Of a DNA stretch of 64,000 bases, positions 58,584-64,000 are shown piece after piece. The notes under the pieces were generated by a model. The model was given only the letters and a program-made list of their open reading frames with translations, searched no databases and had not been told where the DNA came from. The stretch lies in the NCBI RefSeq assembly GCF_904848625.1, contig NZ_CAJHCP010000018.1:47204-111203 (forward strand). The letters are read 5' to 3'. Both the position numbers and the translations under genes were made by a program. Within the stretch, counting starts at the first letter, position 1. Every line of letters begins with the position of its first letter. Source of the DNA: Paraburkholderia metrosideri. GTDB lineage: Bacteria > Pseudomonadota > Gammaproteobacteria > Burkholderiales > Burkholderiaceae.

Positions 58584-60020
58584 ATGCAGATTCAGGAATA
58601 CACAGCCGCGCAGATTCAGGCGGCCGTCACGGCGGCAGCGAACATTGCCGACAATTGGGCTCAGTCATCCGCACAAACGCGCGCCGAACTTCTACGCGAA
58701 TTAGGTGCCGTTCTGGTAGCGAACCGGGAAGAGCTGGTCCGTCTCGCCGATGAAGAGAGTTCGTTAGGCACGCCGCGACTGAACGGCGAACTGGACCGCA
58801 CTACCTTTCAGCTCAACGGATTCGCCGACCATATCGAAGCAGGCAACGCGTTCGCATTAACCGACGACGACGCTATCGCCGGCGCGCCGCCCCTTGGACG
58901 TCCGCATCTGACGCGTGTCCGCGTGCCGCTGGGTCCGGTTGCCATGTTCTCGGCAAGCAACTTTCCGTTGGCGTTTTCCGTTCTGGGCGGCGATACCGCA
59001 TCGGCACTTGCCGCTGGCTGTCCAGTCGTGATCAAGGCACACCCGGGCCATCCGAAGCTGTCGCGCCGCGTTTTCGAACTGGCGCAAACGGTACTGGCGA
59101 AACAGGGTCTGTCTGAGGGTGTGATTGGCTTCGTCGAAGGCGCGAGTGTCGACGTAGGTGTCGCGCTGGTGCGTCATCCCGACATCGCGGCGGTTGCATT
59201 TACCGGTTCGTACCAAGGGGGCAACGCATTGTGGGCGGAAGCGAATTCGCGTCCGCGACCAATCCCGTTCTATGGCGAACTGGGCTCGATCAACCCGGTG
59301 ATCGCACTGCCGGCCGCACTGAGCGCGCAGGCCGAAGAACTCGCACAGGCGCTGGCATCGTCGATCGAATTCGGATCCGGGCAGATTTGCACGAGCCCGG
59401 GTGTCGTCGTGCTGTTCGCGGGCGCCGACGCGGACCGGTTCGAAAACGCGTTGCGTGACGCGTTGCAAACCAAAAAGACCCACACCATGCTGACGCCCGG
59501 CATGAAGCGCAATTTCGAAGCCGGTGTTGCGCGGCTCACTGGCACACCGGGCGTGCAAACCGTTCTGCGAGGCGAATCGAATAGCGACGACAACGCGCCG
59601 CCGCGCCCCCTGCTCGTGCGAACCAGCGCAGAGAACTTCATCGCGGACCACGCGCTGCGTGAAGAGGTTTTTGGCCCGGCGTGCGTGATCGTGCGGGTGA
59701 AATCAACGGATGAGGTAGTCGCTGTTCTGAACGCAGTCGGTGGAAGTTTGACGGTGACGCTGTGGGGCGCGGAAAACGATTCCGCCGACGTGCGCCGTAT
59801 CACGCGCTGCGCGACGCAAATTGCGGGACGCGTGCTGTTTAGCGGCGTCCCCACGGGCGTTGCCGTGACGCGCAGTCAGCAGCACGGCGGTCCGTGGCCT
59901 GCCTCGACGGAGCCGTTCACGACGTCGGTCGGCTATGCCGCGATGGATCGCTTCTTGCGGCCCGTCGCACTTCAAAGTGCGCCGGCGTGGCTGGCGGAAC
60001 GCGCGGGACGTCCGTGCTGA
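58584..60020 (+). CDS. NADP-dependent aldehyde dehydrogenase (2,5-dioxovalerate type)
   Basis: A 478-residue enzyme from ATG 58584 (TTGGAG upstream). The oxyanion/cofactor segments (GPVAMFSASNFPLAFSVLGGDTASALAAGCPVVIKAHP in parts), the catalytic Glu in FYGELGSINPV and the Cys in GSGQICTSPG are present. The pattern FSASNFPLAFS plus KAHPGHP is typical of alpha-ketoglutaric-semialdehyde dehydrogenases, which make 2-oxoglutarate at the end of sugar-acid and hydroxyproline breakdown. It follows the MFS gene by about 100 bases and is ended by a terminator. Confidence 0.9.
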   Translation: MQIQEYTAAQIQAAVTAAANIADNWAQSSAQTRAELLRELGAVLVANREELVRLADEESSLGTPRLNGELDRTTFQLNGFADHIEAGNAFALTDDDAIAGAPPLGRPHLTRVRVPLGPVAMFSASNFPLAFSVLGGDTASALAAGCPVVIKAHPGHPKLSRRVFELAQTVLAKQGLSEGVIGFVEGASVDVGVALVRHPDIAAVAFTGSYQGGNALWAEANSRPRPIPFYGELGSINPVIALPAALSAQAEELAQALASSIEFGSGQICTSPGVVVLFAGADADRFENALRDALQTKKTHTMLTPGMKRNFEAGVARLTGTPGVQTVLRGESNSDDNAPPRPLLVRTSAENFIADHALREEVFGPACVIVRVKSTDEVVAVLNAVGGSLTVTLWGAENDSADVRRITRCATQIAGRVLFSGVPTGVAVTRSQQHGGPWPASTEPFTTSVGYAAMDRFLRPVALQSAPAWLAERAGRPC

Positions 60021-60063
60021 TGCGATTGCCGCAAGCTGGCCATCGGAACGTAGCGTAAAACGC

Positions 60064-60094
60064 AAAGCCGGTCTTGATTGACCGGCTTTTTTTC
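60064..60094 (+). terminator. Rho-independent terminator of the aldehyde dehydrogenase gene
   Basis: AAAGCCGGTC / GACCGGCTTT form a ten-pair stem with a six-base loop, followed by a run of Ts. It lies 43 bases after the stop. Confidence 0.85.
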
Positions 60095-60130
60095 GACCAG
60101 CAATCGACGACATCGTCGGAAACGCGCAGA

Positions 60131-60161
60131 CAAAAAAGCGCCGTGCTTTCGCACGGCGCTT
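60131..60161 (-). terminator. Rho-independent terminator of the propeller-protein gene
   Basis: On the minus strand AAGCGCCGTGC / GCACGGCGCTT with a four-base loop is followed by TTTTTTG. It lies 26 bases past the stop of the gene at 60187-62103 and faces the preceding terminator. Confidence 0.8.
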
Positions 60162-60186
60162 CCACTACCTCACACCAGAAATCCGC

Positions 60187-62103
60187 TTACGGATTCGGCA
60201 CGTACAACGGCATCGAATCTTCCCACAGCGTATCGGTGATCGCGTGCTGATCGGAGCCGTCAGCGTTCATCACCCAGTTCTGGCCATCAGGCTGGAACGT
60301 GTTGTCGTAAAGCGCAAGTTCGTCGCGGAAACCGTAGACACCCGAGCTATAACCAATACGCCCGTCATAGAGCCACGCCGCGTGACCCTGGTTCGCACCG
60401 GGCGTGGTCAGACGGGTGACGTCAGTGCCATCCGGTTTGATCGTGTACACGTCGTAGTGGAACTTGTTCGGATCGGTCGGGTTGATTTCTTTGCGCGTGA
60501 ACACGATTTTGCTACCATCCGGCGACCAGCCCGGCAGGTTATCCGCCTCGGTCGTCAGCACCGTCGTCTGACGCGTGTCCAGATCCAGAATGCGCAGACC
60601 TTGCACCTTCGGGCTCCACACGCGGTACACGATCTTCTTGCCGTCCGGCGAGTAGCTCGGAAAGCCGGAGTTGATCGAACCGTCGGTCAGGATTTCCGGC
60701 TTGCCATCCATGCTGCCGTCTGCCTTGATACGGGCAATGCGACCCGGACCCATGCCACGCGTGAAGAACCAGTCGCCAATACCAAACGCCACCCATTCAC
60801 GATTCGGCGACCACGTCGGCTGGAACGCGCCCGCCAGACCCTTCTGGATCATGTCCGGAGCCAGACCGCTGTTAGCCGGATCGTAAATGCGCTGATACCC
60901 CGTGAAGTCCGGATTGATGATGGCAATCGACGAACCCATCGCCTTTTCCGTGTACACCAGCTTCTTGCGATCGGCGGACAACTGCGGGAACACGTCGATA
61001 TAACGGTAGTTCCAGTTCGGGTCGAAACTGAACATCGGCGTGCCGTTCGGATGCGCCGGACGCATCGTGATCTTTTCATAGACCACCTTGCTGCCGTCCG
61101 CCGTATAGTGCGGCGAGCGGATGCCCGTATTCGCGGTCGAACGGAACGTGCCCGCCGTCGAGTACAGACCTTCCGTGTCGCCACCCTTCACGTGATACGC
61201 GACGTTGGTGTTCGAGATGTATTGCGGAAACACTTTGAGGCCCGGCGTCGCCGTCAACGCGGTGCGCGACAGATCGGCCAGATCAACCGACACGATTTGC
61301 GAGCTGACCTTGTTGATCAACTCCGGACGGTGCGCGCCCCAGGTCGATTCGACCGGCGTCTCATAGAACGCGACGCGTTTGCCATCGGGCGACCACGTCG
61401 GCGAGCCTTCGTCAAAGCCCGGGTTGCTGGCAATTTTCTTCCAGCCCGAACCATCGGGATGAATGATATAGATACTGCTTTCTTGCGTGCGCTCCCAGCC
61501 AACCGGCAGATTGTGACCGCGCCATTCTGAGCCGATGTCGGAAGACAGTGCAATCCACTTGCCGTCCGGCGACCACGTCGGACGGAAGAAGCTATGCGGC
61601 CTGCTCGCATCGAACTTGATATCGCCGGTAACGTTCTTCAACGCGCCGGTCGCGATGTTCAGTGTCCAGATGTTGGTCGTGCCGAATTTGTCTTCGCTGC
61701 GGCGCGACGAAACGAAAGCAATGACGTTAGGATCGGTCGGAGAAATAGCGGCCGCGTCGTCAACGGCGATGTGATCGGTGAGCTTCTTCAGATCGCTGCC
61801 GTCCACTTTCACGCGATACAGGTTAGCTTCGCCGTAGCCGTCACGCTCCGACGTAAAGACGATCCACTGACCGTCTTTCGAGAAAGAAGCATGGTAGTCG
61901 AAACCCGGCATCGACAGCAGCTTGTGTTCATCGGTACCGTCGGCATTCGCGATGTACAGATCGGAGGTCACAGGACCCAGGCGGTCGAGCAGTGCCGTGC
62001 CTTGCGTTGCAGTCGCGGCCTGCACGCCTGCGGAAATGGCAATCCAGGCGCCCCCGATGGCTGAATAAGCCACGAGCTTTTTCAAAGACGAGTTTAAATA
62101 CAC
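60187..62103 (-). CDS. TolB-like beta-propeller protein (PD40 repeats), exported
   Basis: A 638-residue protein with GTG start at 62103, supported by GGAGG nine bases before it. The signal peptide ends GVQAA. Many PD40 blades follow, each with a WSPDGK core (PTWSPDGKWIALSS, PTWSPDGKRVAFYE, PSYSPDGKKIVYRV, PGWSPDGSKIVFTR). There is no peptidase domain after the propeller, so it is a binding or scaffold protein, not a prolyl oligopeptidase. Role unknown. Confidence 0.85.
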   Translation of the reverse strand: MYLNSSLKKLVAYSAIGGAWIAISAGVQAATATQGTALLDRLGPVTSDLYIANADGTDEHKLLSMPGFDYHASFSKDGQWIVFTSERDGYGEANLYRVKVDGSDLKKLTDHIAVDDAAAISPTDPNVIAFVSSRRSEDKFGTTNIWTLNIATGALKNVTGDIKFDASRPHSFFRPTWSPDGKWIALSSDIGSEWRGHNLPVGWERTQESSIYIIHPDGSGWKKIASNPGFDEGSPTWSPDGKRVAFYETPVESTWGAHRPELINKVSSQIVSVDLADLSRTALTATPGLKVFPQYISNTNVAYHVKGGDTEGLYSTAGTFRSTANTGIRSPHYTADGSKVVYEKITMRPAHPNGTPMFSFDPNWNYRYIDVFPQLSADRKKLVYTEKAMGSSIAIINPDFTGYQRIYDPANSGLAPDMIQKGLAGAFQPTWSPNREWVAFGIGDWFFTRGMGPGRIARIKADGSMDGKPEILTDGSINSGFPSYSPDGKKIVYRVWSPKVQGLRILDLDTRQTTVLTTEADNLPGWSPDGSKIVFTRKEINPTDPNKFHYDVYTIKPDGTDVTRLTTPGANQGHAAWLYDGRIGYSSGVYGFRDELALYDNTFQPDGQNWVMNADGSDQHAITDTLWEDSMPLYVPNP

Positions 62104-62256
62104 AGCGAAATGCCTCCGTTAATTATGCTTGGTTGAGCGGCATCCAACACCGCTCAACGGCCTCCTGCGCCGCTATTCTAGACAACGCGTTATGGTTTAT
62201 TTCCTTGCTGCGAGTACTTGCGTATTACCACTTTTTCCCGACACACCCGACGATAT

Positions 62257-63150
62257 TTAGCCGAGGCTGCCCGTCACATCGTCGAATAGCTCGTCGACCG
62301 ACAAACGATGCGGAATGATCTTCTGATCCAGCGCCCAATCAATCGCGAGTTGCAGACCCTTGCGGTTCGCTTCGAGACCGATCGGCGGAAAGATAGCCGG
62401 CACGCCCTCAGCCAGATTGCGGCTCTCGGCCACCATCCGGTAAAGCTCACGCACCACGTCCGGGCGCTGCTTCGAAATGTCTTCGTGTACGACAAACATG
62501 TGATTGATCGGCACCACGTTCTCGCGCGCGAACCAGTCCTTGGCCGCCGCCTGCGCATCCGGCACCAGCGTGCGCACGCGTTCGTCCTTCGGCATGTCTT
62601 CACCGAGCAGCGCCGCGGCGAGTTCGCCCTTGAGCATCATCTCCGGAATCGACGAACCTGCCGGCAGACGCTCGCAGTTATTCGGATCGCGGTATTCAGC
62701 AAGGTGGCCATCGCCGAGCGTCATCCACTGAACCTTGTCGAGATCGACGCCGTATTCGTGGCGCAGAATGCCGCGAATCCACAGCGCGGTGGTTTGCGTA
62801 TAGGTGCGAACGCCGACCTTTTTGCCTTCGATATCTTTCGGATCGAGATGGCCGAAATCGATGTTGTAACCCGCGCAGTGATGCTGGAAGCGGCCCGAGA
62901 TTGGTGCGGGCAGCAGTACGTACGGCTTGCCATACGCCTTCGCCTGCAGGAAGGTGACGATCGCGAGTTCACCCGCGTCGAACCTGCTCTCGCGCACCAT
63001 CGCCTTGAAGCCGTTGTGCGCGGGCGTCGGCCCGCAGAAGTCGAGGTTGACGATGTCCGAGCTGACGCGGCCGTCTTTCATCGCCTTCGTGACCGCGTAG
63101 TCGGCCAGGTTCGTGCGCAACGTCGGCACGCCAGTGAGGGTGGTTGTCAT
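62257..63150 (-). CDS. NMT1-like / 4,5-dihydroxyphthalate-decarboxylase-like protein
   Basis: A 297-residue protein from ATG 63150 without a signal peptide. It has the periplasmic-binding-like fold of this group: LCAIVTFLQAKAYGKPYVLLPAPI-type segment (AIVTFLQAKAYGKPYVLLP), DPKDIEGKKVGVRTYTQTTALWIRGILRHEYGVD (in parts) and a C-terminal LFDDV. Lack of a leader favours an intracellular enzyme, such as a decarboxylase, over a transporter subunit. It follows the thiamine-diphosphate enzyme by 30 bases on the same strand, so the two probably act in one pathway. Confidence 0.78.
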   Translation of the reverse strand: MTTTLTGVPTLRTNLADYAVTKAMKDGRVSSDIVNLDFCGPTPAHNGFKAMVRESRFDAGELAIVTFLQAKAYGKPYVLLPAPISGRFQHHCAGYNIDFGHLDPKDIEGKKVGVRTYTQTTALWIRGILRHEYGVDLDKVQWMTLGDGHLAEYRDPNNCERLPAGSSIPEMMLKGELAAALLGEDMPKDERVRTLVPDAQAAAKDWFARENVVPINHMFVVHEDISKQRPDVVRELYRMVAESRNLAEGVPAIFPPIGLEANRKGLQLAIDWALDQKIIPHRLSVDELFDDVTGSLG

Positions 63151-63180
63151 TGATGTGGGTCCTTGTATGCTTGAATGGAT

Positions 63181-64000
63181 TTACAGCCTGACCTCGATCA
63201 GGCACGGGCCCGACTCGTTCACCGAGTTCGCCATGGCCTGGTGGAATGCTTCTGCGGTATCGACGGAAACGGCGGACACACCCATGCTTTTCGCCATCGC
63301 GAGCCAGTCGATGCGCGGACGGTCGATGTCGATCATCGCCAGCGCGCGCTCGCCCGGCGCACCCGCGCCCATGTTCGCGTACTCGGCCTTCAGGATCGCG
63401 TAGCTGTTGTTCGCGAAGATGATCGTCGTGATGTTCAGGTTCTCGCGCGCCTGGGTCCACAACGACTGGATCGTGTACATCGCGCTGCCGTCACCGACCA
63501 TGCAGAACACACGCCGGTCCGGGCACGCGAGTGCCGCACCGGTTGCAACCGGTGTGCCGTAGCCGATGGAGCCGCCCATGTTGTTGATCAGATCGTGCGG
63601 TGCCGCGCCGACGGTCAGGCCCATTGTTTCGCGGCCCGTGGTCAGCGATTCGTCGACCAGAATGCAGTTCTCCGGCAACGCGGCGGCGAGTGCCTGCGCG
63701 ATGCTCGCGGGCCCGAGTGCGCCGGTCGGCGGCGTCGCATCGGCGCGTTGCTGAAGCACCGCGCGCGCATTCGATGCACCCACGGCTTCGACCAGCATCT
63801 CCAGACCCACCACCCCGTCTTCACCGATTTCGACCAGCTCATGCACGCTGGTACCCGGCGACTTCAGCAGGCTCGGCTTGTCCGGGTAACTGAAGAACGC
63901 GATCGGCTCGGTGGTTTCCACCGTGATGATGTGTTTGAAAGCCTTCAGATAGTCAACCGCCTGACCGACTGCATACGGAATGCGTTCAAGCGTCACACGA
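63181..64000 (-). CDS. Thiamine-diphosphate enzyme (acetolactate-synthase-like), N-terminus cut by window edge
   Basis: The C-terminal 273 residues are visible; the frame stays open to base 64000, so the start lies outside. The cofactor motif runs from GDGSAMYTIQSLWTQA to ANNSYAILKAEY, and the preceding MGGSIGYGTPVATGAALA is the usual active-site approach. The enzyme family includes acetolactate synthase, benzoylformate decarboxylase and oxalyl-CoA decarboxylase; the short remaining part does not decide. Its pairing with the next gene suggests decarboxylation of an aromatic or keto acid. Confidence 0.88.
   Translation of the reverse strand, partial: RVTLERIPYAVGQAVDYLKAFKHIITVETTEPIAFFSYPDKPSLLKSPGTSVHELVEIGEDGVVGLEMLVEAVGASNARAVLQQRADATPPTGALGPASIAQALAAALPENCILVDESLTTGRETMGLTVGAAPHDLINNMGGSIGYGTPVATGAALACPDRRVFCMVGDGSAMYTIQSLWTQARENLNITTIIFANNSYAILKAEYANMGAGAPGERALAMIDIDRPRIDWLAMAKSMGVSAVSVDTAEAFHQAMANSVNESGPCLIEVRL

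Overview
The window looks like a chromosomal or chromid segment of a Burkholderiaceae bacterium (Burkholderia sensu lato; Paraburkholderia or Caballeronia would fit best). The basis is high GC outside the islands, a Burkholderia-type CdiA whose toxin border is the NxxLYN motif, Porin_4 and DUF4148 proteins, dense transport and regulator genes, and typical catabolic clusters. Genus is an inference; no rRNA or tRNA gene was seen.

Region 1 (1-12.2 kb, mostly minus strand) is a contact-dependent growth inhibition (CDI) locus. It has a 2,992-residue CdiA, a candidate 47-residue membrane immunity protein just after it, then a degenerate orphan CdiA C-terminal module with its own two-helix membrane partner and a third membrane protein running off the left edge. 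A SymE-like gene sits on the opposite strand exactly where the orphan homology starts. No cdiB is visible; it may lie left of position 1.

Region 2 (12.2-23.7 kb) is catabolic. An FAD monooxygenase, an MBL-fold protein and a DUF2783 protein form one minus-strand set, divergent from two overlapping IclR regulators. Next come an RpiR regulator, a sugar-type ABC ATPase and a short-chain dehydrogenase, divergent from the matching binding protein and two permeases, with RpiR-like operators between them.

Region 3 (23.7-48.5 kb) is a mix of single genes and pairs: DUF1330, two small secreted proteins with the same C-terminal motif, a flippase-like protein with a glycosyltransferase, an NHL-repeat protein, a Tat-exported phosphatase, a GGDEF-EAL protein, a duplicated outer-membrane barrel, PpnP, a MarR/MFS efflux pair, a chemoreceptor, a racemase-like protein, an orphan HigA antitoxin, a truncated chitinase, a cupin, an iron-oxygenase-like protein and a lactonase-like propeller lipoprotein. 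The 42.0-43.8 kb part is gene-poor.

Region 4 (48.6-60.1 kb) is the most rearranged. An intact IS5-type element lies beside one copy of a short dispersed repeat (four copies seen in the window). Two closely related AraC regulators flank a porin and gene-poor stretches with decayed-looking coding sequence; then come a Tsx-like channel, an MFS exporter and an aldehyde dehydrogenase of the 2,5-dioxovalerate type.

Region 5 (60.1-64 kb) holds a TolB-like propeller protein, an NMT1/dihydroxyphthalate-decarboxylase-like protein and the C-terminal part of a thiamine-diphosphate enzyme cut by the window edge.
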